A stretch of 7,532 nt of DNA from Gammaproteobacteria bacterium (GTDB lineage Bacteria; Pseudomonadota; Gammaproteobacteria; Chromatiales; Chromatiaceae), in contig JAHEHQ010000121.1 of the NCBI GenBank assembly GCA_024644505.1, positions 1 through 7,532 of the forward strand. Direction: 5' to 3'. Position numbers and translations under genes: made by a program. The notes under the pieces are model-generated. The model did not search any database. It was not told the DNA's origin and saw only the letters and a list, made by a program, of their open reading frames with translations. Every line of letters begins with the position of its first letter. Positions within the stretch are counted from its first letter, which is position 1. This document shows, one piece after another, positions 1 through 6,840 of the stretch.

Positions 1-628
1 TCAGCGGATAACGCATGTGCCACATGTGGCCTGCTTCCTCTTCGGAAAGCACTTCCAGGTCGGAGACGGCGGTATGCAGCACGGGGTCCCAGTTGACCAG
101 CCGCTTGCCGCGATAGATCAGGCCCTCCTCGTACAGGTGCACGAAGACCTCTATGACGGCGGCCGACAGGCCCTCGTCCATGGTGAATCGCTCGTGCTCC
201 CAGTCAAGGGAGGCACCCATGCGCCTGAGTTGCCGGGTGATGGTGTTTCCCGACTGTTCCTTCCACTCCCAGATCCTGTGGATAAATGCCTCCCGCCCGA
301 AATCGTGGCGGGTCATCCCCTCGGCGTTGATCAGGCGTTCCACCACCATCTGGGTCGCAATCCCGGCATGGTCCGATCCCGCCTGCCAGAGGGATCTGTC
401 GCCCTTCATCCGGTGGTAACGGGTCAGCGCGTCCATGATGGTGTCCTGGAAGGCGTGGCCCATGTGCAGACTTCCCGTGACATTGGGCGGCGGGATCATG
501 ATGCAGTAGGCGCCGTGCGCGCCCGTTCTAGCTTCGTCCCCCCCATGATCAGGCGAAAAGTAACCCTTCTTTTCCCAGGTTTTGTACCAGTGCTGCTCAA
601 GGGCGTGGGGATCGTATGTTTTTTCCAT
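1..628 (-). CDS. valS: Valyl-tRNA synthetase, N-terminal part (cut by window edge)
   Basis: Class I aminoacyl-tRNA synthetase that activates valine with ATP and charges tRNA-Val in the cytoplasm. The minus strand from the ATG at 628-626 reads open for 209 codons and leaves the window before any stop. It begins MEKTYDPHALEQHWYKTWEK. Residues 46-58 carry the ATP-binding signature PPPNVTGSLHMGH, with the HIGH-type motif as HMGH at 55-58. Further family blocks follow: GSDHAGIATQMVVER, REAFIHRIWEWK, FTMDEGLS and YRGKRLVNWDP. The last visible residues (HMWHMRYPL) are where the inserted editing domain begins in E. coli ValRS, so about 740 of the usual roughly 950 residues, including the KMSKS loop, lie to the left. 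The start matches the E. coli N-terminus as I recall it. No good Shine-Dalgarno is visible upstream of this ATG. The gene is divergent from ppdK. The identification is secure. Confidence 0.97.
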   Translation of the reverse strand, partial: MEKTYDPHALEQHWYKTWEKKGYFSPDHGGDEARTGAHGAYCIMIPPPNVTGSLHMGHAFQDTIMDALTRYHRMKGDRSLWQAGSDHAGIATQMVVERLINAEGMTRHDFGREAFIHRIWEWKEQSGNTITRQLRRMGASLDWEHERFTMDEGLSAAVIEVFVHLYEEGLIYRGKRLVNWDPVLHTAVSDLEVLSEEEAGHMWHMRYPL

Positions 629-680
629 CGCTGAGGTAATCTTGTTGTAAAATTGAACGGTTAATATTTGCAAAACCCAG

Positions 681-686
681 ATTATA
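681..686 (-). promoter_or_regulatory. Candidate -10 box for valS
   Basis: The minus strand reads a perfect TATAAT here, which would place transcription start roughly 45 bases upstream of the valS ATG. At the expected 16-18 base spacing I find no good TTGACA match (nearest is around 703-709, reading CATGCT). The box is therefore supported by the -10 alone and its position in the divergent spacer. Confidence 0.45.
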
Positions 687-707
687 CCGTAATCGCCCGG
701 AACAGCA

Positions 708-717
708 TGTCCGGACA
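708..717. repeat. 10-base perfect palindrome TGTCCGGACA
   Basis: A perfect ten-base inverted repeat sits in the valS/ppdK divergent spacer, just upstream of where the valS -35 region would lie. It could be half of an operator or chance. I do not recognise it as the site of a named regulator. Confidence 0.3.
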
Positions 718-735
718 AAGCCTGTGAAATTCAAA

Positions 736-752
736 GTCACATAACCTGTGAC
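736..752. promoter_or_regulatory. Dyad GTCACA-TAACC-TGTGAC in the ppdK leader
   Basis: Six-base perfect arms (736-741 and 747-752) flank a five-base spacer, ending four bases before the ppdK Shine-Dalgarno. A further TGTGA at 723-727 could pair with the same left arm (TCACA, 737-741), so two alternative small hairpins are possible. CCTGTGA is also directly repeated at 721-727 and 745-751, 24 bases apart. The half-sites resemble those of the CRP/FNR family, but their order and spacing do not fit a standard CRP site (TGTGA-N6-TCACA). This may be an operator or a leader hairpin. Function is inferred only. Confidence 0.35.
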
Positions 753-755
753 CTC

Positions 756-762
756 AAGGGAG
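756..762 (+). promoter_or_regulatory. Ribosome binding site of ppdK
   Basis: AAGGGAG lies 13 bases before the ATG at 776, a longer gap than usual. The reading frame is closed by TGA at 749-751 and no other start codon lies between that stop and 776, so this is the only plausible upstream start despite the spacing. Confidence 0.6.
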
Positions 763-775
763 TAACCAAGTCATC

Positions 776-3556
776 ATGTCCACGGAATCCACCACCAACA
801 ACCAATGGGTCTTTTCATTCACCGAAGGTGATGGAAAAAACAAAAAACTGCTTGGCGGCAAGGGCGCCAATCTGTGTGAAATGACCCAGATCGGTTTGAA
901 TGTGCCGCCCGGTTTTGTCATTACCACCGAAGCCTGTCTGGCTTATCTGGATTCCAAAGAAAGGGAACTTGCCCCGGGCATCATGGAACAGGTGCGCGAA
1001 AATATCGCGAAAGTGGAAAAGGCGACGGGCAAGGGCTTCGGGGACAGCAAGGATCCTCTACTCATCTCTGTTCGCAGCGGCTCGGCCATGTCGATGCCGG
1101 GTATGATGGATACCATCCTCAACCTGGGGCTGAACTCCGACACACTCCGGGGTTTGATCGATAAGACCGGGGATCCCCGTTTCGGTTTTGACGCCTACCG
1201 TCGATTTATCCAGCTTTTCGGGAAGATCGCGCTCGACGTGCCGGATGAACTCTTTGACGAGCAGTTCGAGGCCGTCAAGCACCGCGCCGGCGTCAGCCAG
1301 GATCTGGAACTTTCCGCCGATGATCTGAAAGATATCAGCAATCGTTTTCTGGAAGTCGTTGAAGTCCACACGGGGCGGCCTTTTCCACAGGACCCTTATC
1401 AGCAGCTCGAGATCTCCATCAAGGCGGTATTCGGCTCCTGGATGGGCAAGCGGGCGGTGGATTATCGTCGGGAGTTCAACATCACACCGGCCATGGCCAA
1501 TGGAACGGCGGTCAATGTCTGCACCATGGTCTTCGGCAACCAGGGAAACGATTGCGGGACGGGTGTCGCCTTCACCCGGAATCCAGGCACCGGGGAGAAC
1601 AAGCTTTTCGGAGAGTACCTGTTGAATGCCCAGGGTGAGGACGTCGTGGCGGGTATACGTACCCCGAAGCCCATATCCAAGCTCGATGAGGAAATGCCGG
1701 AGATGGCAAAACAGCTCGGGGAATTGCGAGACAAGCTGGAGCAGCACTACCACGAGGTTCAGGACTTCGAGTTCACTATCGAGCGCGGTACCCTCTATTG
1801 CCTGCAGACGCGCAACGGCAAGATGAACGCCATCGGCATGGTGCGTTCTTCCGTGGAGATGGAAAGGGAGGGTCTTGTCAGCAAGGAACAGGCCCTGCTG
1901 AGGGTGGACCCCAACCTGTTGGAGCAGATGCTTTATCCCCGCCTGGATCCCCAGTTTCGCGCTGAACCCCTTGCGCAGGGGTTGCCTGCATCCCCGGGGG
2001 CAGCCTGGGGCCACGCGGTTTTCGACGCAGACCGGGCGGAGGCCATCGGCAAGGAGGGCGATCAGAAGGTGATCCTTTTGCGGGAGGAGACGAAGCCGGA
2101 GGATATTCACGGCTTTTTTGCGTCCGAAGGCATCCTCACCAGCCGCGGGGGCAAGACGTCCCACGCTGCCGTGGTGGCGCGCGGCATGGGAAAGCCCTGT
2201 GTCGCCGGCGCCGAGGGTATCCAGGTGGACGTCATGCGCCGGGAGGCCTATGTGGGTAATACCGTCATCAAGGAAGGGGACGTCATTACCATCGACGGCA
2301 GCAGCGGCAACGTCTACCTGGGCGAGATTCCGACGGTGGAGCCTGAGTTCAGCTCGGAGTTGAATACCCTGCTGAGCTGGGCGGATGAGGTCGCCGACCT
2401 GAAAGTGCTCGCGAATGCCGATACCGGGCCGGATGCCGTCCGCGCCGTGAAGTACGGCGCCAAGGGCATCGGTCTGTGCCGTACCGAACGCATGTTCAAC
2501 GATGTGGACAGGCTCCCTGTAGTCATCGAGATGATCGTGGCGGAGTCGGTACCCCAGAGGCAGGCGGCGCTGGACAAACTGCTGCCCATGCAGCGGGCGG
2601 ATTTCAAGGCATTGTTTGAGTCCATGTCACCCTGGCCGGTGATCATCCGTCTCCTGGACCCGCCCATTCACGAGTTCCTGCCCTCGGAGCAGCAGTTGCA
2701 GGATGAGATCGAAAAACTGCGTCATCTGAGCAATACAGCCCAGGGGATGGAGGTGCTGGCCAATTCTGTTGTGCTGTTGCACAAACCCGGCAAAGCCACC
2801 AGGCGCGAGGCCGATAACCTGAGGCATATCGTGGACGCCCATCTGGTGGAAGAGGCGATTGCCAAGAAGGAGATCATGCTGCGCAAGGTGCGGGCGCTCT
2901 ACGAGATCAATCCCATGCTGGGACATCGCGGTGTGCGCCTCGGCATCACATTTCCGGAGATCTACAGTATGCAGATCCGGGCCGTGCTGGAGGCGACGGC
3001 CGAGTGCACCGTCAAGGGACTGGATGTCCACCCACACATCATGGTGCCACAGGTTTGTACGGCCATGGAGCTGAAGCAGGTCAAGAAGATAGTGGACAAG
3101 ATCCGCGACGAGATCGAGGCGGATTGTGGTCACAAGCTCAATTTCAAGTTTGGCACCATGATCGAGGTGGTACGCGCCTGCATGCGGGCGGACACCCTGG
3201 TGGAAGAGGCCGAGTTTTTCTCGTTTGGCACCAACGACCTGACCCAGGCGACTTTCTCCTTTTCCCGGGAGGACGCAGAAAACAAGTTTCTTCCCATGTA
3301 CAACGAATACGGCATCCTGCGGGACAATCCGTTCGAGGTGCTCGACGCCAGCGGCGTGGGCAAATTGATGGAATTGGCCGTGCAGTGGGGTCGTTCCAAG
3401 CGCCCGGACCTGAGTGTGGGTATCTGCGGCGAGCATGGTGGCCACCCGGGCTCCATCCACTTCTGTCACAAGGCGGGGCTGAATTACGTCTCCTGTTCCC
3501 CCCCGCGTGTCCCCGTGGCCCGGTTGGCGGCCGCCCACGCCAAGCTGCTTTCCTGA
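776..3556 (+). CDS. ppdK: Pyruvate, phosphate dikinase
   Basis: Interconverts pyruvate + ATP + Pi with phosphoenolpyruvate + AMP + PPi in the cytoplasm, serving gluconeogenesis or PPi-linked glycolysis. The protein has 926 residues. The N-terminal ATP-grasp domain starts with LLGGKGANLCEM (25-36) and NVPPGFVITTEA (42-53), then SVRSGSAMSMPGMMDTILNLG (98-118), and ends with LQTRNGK (343-349). The phosphohistidine domain carries SRGGKTSHAAVVARGMG (456-472), with catalytic His463 and, two residues before it, Thr461, the position phosphorylated by PPDK regulatory proteins elsewhere. The C-terminal PEP/pyruvate barrel has GLCRTERMF (566-574), RLLDPPIHEFLP (625-636), GHRGVRL (716-722), GTMIE (793-797), FGTNDLTQ (817-824) and GICGEHGG (882-889), whose Cys884 is the expected acid-base residue. 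The enzyme is about 40-50 residues longer than the Clostridium symbiosum type, mainly between HEFLP and NPMLGHRG. No PPDK regulatory protein gene is in view. It appears monocistronic, with its own leader and terminator. Confidence 0.97.
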   Translation: MSTESTTNNQWVFSFTEGDGKNKKLLGGKGANLCEMTQIGLNVPPGFVITTEACLAYLDSKERELAPGIMEQVRENIAKVEKATGKGFGDSKDPLLISVRSGSAMSMPGMMDTILNLGLNSDTLRGLIDKTGDPRFGFDAYRRFIQLFGKIALDVPDELFDEQFEAVKHRAGVSQDLELSADDLKDISNRFLEVVEVHTGRPFPQDPYQQLEISIKAVFGSWMGKRAVDYRREFNITPAMANGTAVNVCTMVFGNQGNDCGTGVAFTRNPGTGENKLFGEYLLNAQGEDVVAGIRTPKPISKLDEEMPEMAKQLGELRDKLEQHYHEVQDFEFTIERGTLYCLQTRNGKMNAIGMVRSSVEMEREGLVSKEQALLRVDPNLLEQMLYPRLDPQFRAEPLAQGLPASPGAAWGHAVFDADRAEAIGKEGDQKVILLREETKPEDIHGFFASEGILTSRGGKTSHAAVVARGMGKPCVAGAEGIQVDVMRREAYVGNTVIKEGDVITIDGSSGNVYLGEIPTVEPEFSSELNTLLSWADEVADLKVLANADTGPDAVRAVKYGAKGIGLCRTERMFNDVDRLPVVIEMIVAESVPQRQAALDKLLPMQRADFKALFESMSPWPVIIRLLDPPIHEFLPSEQQLQDEIEKLRHLSNTAQGMEVLANSVVLLHKPGKATRREADNLRHIVDAHLVEEAIAKKEIMLRKVRALYEINPMLGHRGVRLGITFPEIYSMQIRAVLEATAECTVKGLDVHPHIMVPQVCTAMELKQVKKIVDKIRDEIEADCGHKLNFKFGTMIEVVRACMRADTLVEEAEFFSFGTNDLTQATFSFSREDAENKFLPMYNEYGILRDNPFEVLDASGVGKLMELAVQWGRSKRPDLSVGICGEHGGHPGSIHFCHKAGLNYVSCSPPRVPVARLAAAHAKLLS

Positions 3557-3580
3557 TATTCCAGCGAGGTTCATTAAACG

Positions 3581-3612
3581 GGCCGGAGCAGTTTTGCTCC
3601 GGCCTTTGCTTT
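3581..3612 (+). terminator. Intrinsic terminator of ppdK
   Basis: A perfect ten-base stem (GGCCGGAGCA at 3581-3590 pairing with TGCTCCGGCC at 3595-3604) has a four-base loop GTTT and is followed by TTTGCTTT. It lies 24 bases after the ppdK stop. It separates ppdK from the downstream gene. Confidence 0.9.
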
Positions 3613-3639
3613 GGTGCGGCTGGTGATCTTCATCCGATC

Positions 3640-3648
3640 TGTTATTCT
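3640..3648 (+). promoter_or_regulatory. Candidate extended -10 promoter for the VTT-oxidoreductase gene
   Basis: TG-T-TATTCT fits an extended -10 element (TGn followed by a TATAAT-like hexamer), located after the ppdK terminator and about 65 bases before the next ATG. The matching -35 at 17-base spacing (CTGGTG, 3620-3625) is poor, which is common for extended -10 promoters. Supported by motif and position only. Confidence 0.35.
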
Positions 3649-3661
3649 GCCCCGAAATCAA

Positions 3662-3678
3662 ACCGATACTGAGTCGGT
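3662..3678. repeat. Inverted repeat ACCGA-N7-TCGGT in the 5' leader
   Basis: Five-base perfect arms at 3662-3666 and 3674-3678 lie between the candidate promoter and the start of the VTT-oxidoreductase gene. The position would suit a repressor operator or a weak leader hairpin, but arms this short can occur by chance. Confidence 0.25.
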
Positions 3679-3702
3679 CCTTTACCCAAATAGTTAACGA
3701 AT

Positions 3703-3707
3703 AAGGG
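3703..3707 (+). promoter_or_regulatory. Ribosome binding site AAGGG
   Basis: AAGGG sits seven bases before the ATG at 3715, good spacing, and supports that start. The start also gives a protein beginning with a short basic stretch (MNLRK) directly before a hydrophobic segment. Confidence 0.7.
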
Positions 3708-3714
3708 TTCGTTT

Positions 3715-5850
3715 ATGAATCTACGCAAGGGCGTTCTTCTCCTGGTGGTGGCTGTGCTGATCGTCAGCTTTTTCCTGTTCGATGTGGGTAGTTTACTCAC
3801 CTTGGAAAATCTGAAGGCGCAACAAGCGGAGCTCGACAGCTGGCGTGAACAGAATCCCCAGCTGAGCCTGTTGGTGTTTTTCGTCGTTTATGTGGTGGTG
3901 ACCGCCTTATCGCTGCCCGGTGCCGCCGTCATGACCCTTGCAATAGGGGCGATATTCGGGTTCGTGACCGGCACCATTCTGGTTTCATTCGCATCCACCA
4001 TTGGGGCGACACTTGCATTCGTCATCGCCCGGTTTTTGTTGCGGGATACGGTGCAGGCCAAGTTTGGAGACAAGCTCAAGGCTATCAACCAGGGCGTTGA
4101 GAAAGACGGTGCCTTTTACTTGTTCGGTCTGCGCCTGGTGCCGCTTTTTCCCTTTTTCGTCATCAATCTGGTGATGGGCCTGACGCCCATCCGCACCTGG
4201 ACCTTCGCGTGGGTGAGCCAGGTAGGCATGTTCGCAGGCACACTGGTCTATGTGAACGCAGGCACCCAGCTGGCCAAAATCGATTCCCTATCGGGAATTC
4301 TTTCACCGGGGCTGATTATTTCATTCGTGCTGCTGGGTGTTTTCCCCCTGATAGCAAAGAAAATCCTCGCGGGAATCAAGGCGCGCAAGGTACTCGCCGC
4401 CTATCCGAAACCGGCCCGATTCGATCGGAACCTCATCGTCATAGGCGCGGGATCAGGCGGGTTGGTGGCCTCTTACATAGCAGCCGCGGTCAAGGCCAGG
4501 GTGACCCTCATCGAAAAGCACAAAATGGGCGGTGACTGCCTGAACACGGGATGCGTGCCCTCAAAGGCGCTGATTCGCTCCGCCAGGTTTATCAACCACG
4601 TCAAGCGGGCGGAGGAGTTCGGATTCAAGGACGCCAGTGCTGATTTCGATTTTGCCCAGATCATGGAGCGTGTGCACGGGGTGGTCAGGAAAGTGGAGCC
4701 CCATGACTCGGTGGACCGTTATACGGCGTTGGGTGTGGAGGTGATCGAGGGAGAGGCCCGAATCACTTCACCTTACAGTGTGGAGGTGAACGGAAAAACA
4801 CTGACCACCAAAAACATTATCCTGGCCACGGGTGCCCGCCCTTTCGTTCCGCCCATCCCCGGCGTGGACCAGATGGATTATCTCACTTCGGATAACCTCT
4901 GGGAGATAAGGGAGCTGCCACAGCGATTGATGGTGCTGGGGGGCGGCCCCATCGGCTGTGAACTGGCCCAGTGTTTCGCCCGTTTTGGTTCCGAGGTGAG
5001 TATCGTGGAGATGACGCCGCGGTTGATGATCCGGGAAGACCCGGACGTATCCGTAAAGGTCATTGAGCGCTTCGCGGAAGAGGGTATCAATGTGCTGGTG
5101 GGGCATACCGCCAAAGCGTTCCGGATTCAGGACGGCCAAAAGCAGTTGATCGCCGAAGCGGACGGCAAGGAGGTCATACTGGAGTTCGATCAGTTGCTGG
5201 TCGCAGTGGGGCGCGCCGCCAATACCAGTGGGTTCGGGCTGGAGGAGTTGGGCGTAAGACTCACCCCGCAACGGACCATAGAGACCAACGAGTTCCTGCA
5301 GACCAACTTTCCCAACATCTATGCCTGCGGGGATGTGGCCGGACCTTTTCAGTTCACGCACACCGCTGCCCATCAGGCCTGGTATGCGTCGGTTAATGCG
5401 CTGTTTGGCGTTTTCAGGCGCTTCAAGGCCGATTACTCTGTGATCCCCTTTGCCACGTTTACCGATCCGGAGGTGGCCCGTGTCGGACTCAACGAACAGG
5501 AAGCCATAGACAGAAAGATCAAATATGAAGTGACGGTTTACGGTCTCGACGATCTGGACCGGGCCATTGCGGACGGCGAAGACCACGGTTTTGTAAAGGT
5601 ACTGACCGTGCCAGGAAAAGACAGGATTCTGGGGGCTACCATCGTCGGTGAGCACGCCGGCGATCTGATCGCCGAGTTTGTGTCCGCGATGCGGCACGGC
5701 TTCGGCCTCAACAAGATTCTCGGGACCATCCATATCTACCCGACTTGGACCGAGGGCAATAAATATGCCGCGGGTAACTGGAAAAAGGCCCACGCACCGG
5801 AAAACGTGCTTAAATGGGTCGAACGTTTCCATGCCTGGCGGCGGGGTTGA
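3715..5850 (+). CDS. Fusion of TVP38/TMEM64 (VTT) membrane domain to FAD-dependent disulfide oxidoreductase
   Basis: A 711-residue two-domain protein. Residues 1-220 are membrane-embedded: hydrophobic segments lie near 6-23, 50-67, 70-91, 93-109, 134-156, 163-182 and 197-215. The VTT-type motif FGLRLVPLFPFFVINLVMG lies at 137-155 and GAIFGFVTG at 78-86. VTT/DedA relatives move or scramble lipids in membranes. Residues 238-711 form a class I pyridine nucleotide-disulfide oxidoreductase. They include FAD site VIGAGSGG (242-249), redox pair CLNTGC (Cys275, Cys280), NAD(P) site LGGGPIGCE (408-416) and second FAD motif YACGD (536-540). The C-terminal dimer domain ends HIYPTWTEGNK. Tyr675 stands where lipoamide dehydrogenase has its catalytic His, as in mercuric reductase. 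The paired C-terminal cysteines of true MerA are absent, so Hg(II) reductase activity is unlikely. The architecture recurs in databases as a bifunctional TVP38/oxidoreductase. Its substrate is unknown to me; a cytoplasmic thiol or quinone-linked redox role at the membrane is inference. Confidence 0.93.
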   Translation: MNLRKGVLLLVVAVLIVSFFLFDVGSLLTLENLKAQQAELDSWREQNPQLSLLVFFVVYVVVTALSLPGAAVMTLAIGAIFGFVTGTILVSFASTIGATLAFVIARFLLRDTVQAKFGDKLKAINQGVEKDGAFYLFGLRLVPLFPFFVINLVMGLTPIRTWTFAWVSQVGMFAGTLVYVNAGTQLAKIDSLSGILSPGLIISFVLLGVFPLIAKKILAGIKARKVLAAYPKPARFDRNLIVIGAGSGGLVASYIAAAVKARVTLIEKHKMGGDCLNTGCVPSKALIRSARFINHVKRAEEFGFKDASADFDFAQIMERVHGVVRKVEPHDSVDRYTALGVEVIEGEARITSPYSVEVNGKTLTTKNIILATGARPFVPPIPGVDQMDYLTSDNLWEIRELPQRLMVLGGGPIGCELAQCFARFGSEVSIVEMTPRLMIREDPDVSVKVIERFAEEGINVLVGHTAKAFRIQDGQKQLIAEADGKEVILEFDQLLVAVGRAANTSGFGLEELGVRLTPQRTIETNEFLQTNFPNIYACGDVAGPFQFTHTAAHQAWYASVNALFGVFRRFKADYSVIPFATFTDPEVARVGLNEQEAIDRKIKYEVTVYGLDDLDRAIADGEDHGFVKVLTVPGKDRILGATIVGEHAGDLIAEFVSAMRHGFGLNKILGTIHIYPTWTEGNKYAAGNWKKAHAPENVLKWVERFHAWRRG

Positions 5851-5960
5851 GATACCACTTGAAAATTGGTAAATATCTGGTCCAATAACCTATTATTCAT
5901 GAGTCCGCTGCGGGCTGGTCAGGCGGGCAAGAAAGCTTTTACGGTTATCAGGTCGCAACT
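5851..5960. other. Intergenic gap with possible weak promoter and dyad
   Basis: This 110-base, partly AT-rich gap shows no intrinsic terminator, so transcription may continue from the fusion gene into the patatin gene. It holds an inverted repeat ATTGG (5865-5869) and CCAAT (5882-5886) with a 12-base spacer. A TATTAT hexamer (5891-5896) lies 19 bases after TTGGTA (5866-5871), a weak promoter candidate. No small gene is supportable here. Confidence 0.35.
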
Positions 5961-6830
5961 ATGTCTGATAGAACAGTCTCTCTGGTACTTGGCAGCGGCG
6001 GTGCGCGTGGTCTGGCACACATTGGAATCATCCAGTGGCTGGAGGAGAAGGGCTACGATATCCAGTCTATTGCCGGCTCCTCGATAGGTGCCCTGGTGGG
6101 GGGTATTTATGCCGCCGGAGAACTCGAAGCCTACGCCAGCTGGGTGAAGGCGCTCAGGCAGGTGGATGTGCTGCGGCTGCTGGATTTTTCCTTCGGCAAG
6201 GGCGGGCTGCTCAAGCGCGAGAGAATCATCGATACGCTGAAGGAACTTGTCGGAGACCGGGAGATCGAGGAACTTGGGGTCTCATTCACGGCTGTGGCCA
6301 CCAGTGTCGAGGATGACAAGGAAGTCTGGCTCAATCAGGGCTCCCTGTTCAGCGCCATACGCGCCTCTATCGCCATTCCAACCATGTTTTCGCCGGCCAT
6401 TTACAAGGGCAGGACACTTCTGGATGGCAGCCTGATCAACCCGATTCCAATTGCCCCCACGCTGCGGGACAAGACGGATATGACCATCGCGGTGAATCTG
6501 AGTGCCAAATCAGACCCCTTCTATGCCGGAAGGGAGCCGCTGCCGGAGATGGAACAGGAGGCAAGCAGTCACCAGCAGCGCGTTCACCAATTCGTTGACG
6601 GATTACAGCAGAGACTGGCGCGCACCGCCGACGAGGAGATGGGGGTATTCAATCTCATCTCTTCGGCGATGGAGACCATGCAGGACCGGCTTTCCCGGTT
6701 CATTCTGGCTGCACATGCGCCGGATGTGATTATCGATGTGCCGCGAAATTCCTGTTCTTTCTACGATTTTTATCGCGCCGAAGAGATGATCGAAATCGGA
6801 CGGGAACGTGCCGCCCGTGCCCTGACCTGA
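5961..6830 (+). CDS. Patatin-like phospholipase family protein (RssA/NTE-like)
   Basis: A predicted serine acyl hydrolase acting on phospholipids or other lipid esters. No signal peptide is seen, so it is probably cytoplasmic or peripheral at the inner membrane. The protein has 289 residues. The oxyanion-hole loop GSGGARG is at 11-17, the nucleophile elbow GSSIG at 39-43 with Ser41, and the catalytic-dyad Asp155 in DGSL at 155-158 followed by INPIPI. All core catalytic elements are intact, so an active enzyme is expected. Residues 185-289 form a charged, mostly helical tail ending in a YDFYRAEEMIEIGRERA segment that I associate with this bacterial subfamily. The start at 5961 places the oxyanion loop close to the N-terminus, as in relatives, although only a weak AGG (5950-5952) precedes it. 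It follows a VTT membrane-protein gene and leads the next gene by 13 bases. The true substrate cannot be read from sequence. Confidence 0.93.
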   Translation: MSDRTVSLVLGSGGARGLAHIGIIQWLEEKGYDIQSIAGSSIGALVGGIYAAGELEAYASWVKALRQVDVLRLLDFSFGKGGLLKRERIIDTLKELVGDREIEELGVSFTAVATSVEDDKEVWLNQGSLFSAIRASIAIPTMFSPAIYKGRTLLDGSLINPIPIAPTLRDKTDMTIAVNLSAKSDPFYAGREPLPEMEQEASSHQQRVHQFVDGLQQRLARTADEEMGVFNLISSAMETMQDRLSRFILAAHAPDVIIDVPRNSCSFYDFYRAEEMIEIGRERAARALT

Positions 6831-6840
6831 CGTCCGTCAG
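6827..6840 (+). repeat. Hairpin CTGACG-TC-CGTCAG across the patatin stop codon
   Basis: A 14-base dyad includes the patatin TGA (6828-6830) and ends three bases before the next ATG (6844). As RNA it could form a five-base stem with a four-base loop. There is no T tract, so it is not a terminator. It may affect translation coupling, since no Shine-Dalgarno is visible before 6844. Confidence 0.35.

Noticed and set aside
17..634. Open plus-strand frame of 205 codons
   Set aside because: It is antisense to valS, whose minus-strand translation is a clear match to valyl-tRNA synthetase; the plus-strand product resembles nothing I know.
723..741. Possible CRP site upstream of ppdK (TGTGA ... TCACA)
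   Set aside because: The half-sites are nine bases apart rather than six, so it does not fit the standard CRP operator; kept only as part of the general repeat finding.
1058..2164. Long minus-strand open frame of 368 codons inside ppdK
   Set aside because: It lies antisense to a fully recognisable enzyme and has no recognisable motif; such frames are expected opposite codon-biased GC-rich genes.
2627..3661. Minus-strand open frame of 344 codons spanning the end of ppdK and its terminator
   Set aside because: Antisense shadow of ppdK that reads through the terminator hairpin; low-complexity His/Leu/Gly-rich product with no family resemblance.
3004..3672. Plus-strand frame of 222 codons overlapping the end of ppdK
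   Set aside because: Alternate-frame shadow of ppdK; the ppdK frame carries the catalytic Cys motif over the same bases.
4768..5832. Minus-strand open frame of 354 codons inside the oxidoreductase domain
   Set aside because: Antisense shadow of the FAD/NAD oxidoreductase region; no motif and no promoter.
3715..5850. Annotation as mercuric reductase (merA)
   Set aside because: The redox pair and Tyr are MerA-like, but the C-terminal cysteine pair is missing and no mer regulator or transporter gene is nearby.
5866..6087. Small plus-strand frame of 73 codons before the patatin gene
   Set aside because: It overlaps the patatin start by more than 120 bases in another frame, and its coding potential comes from that overlap; no good ribosome binding site.
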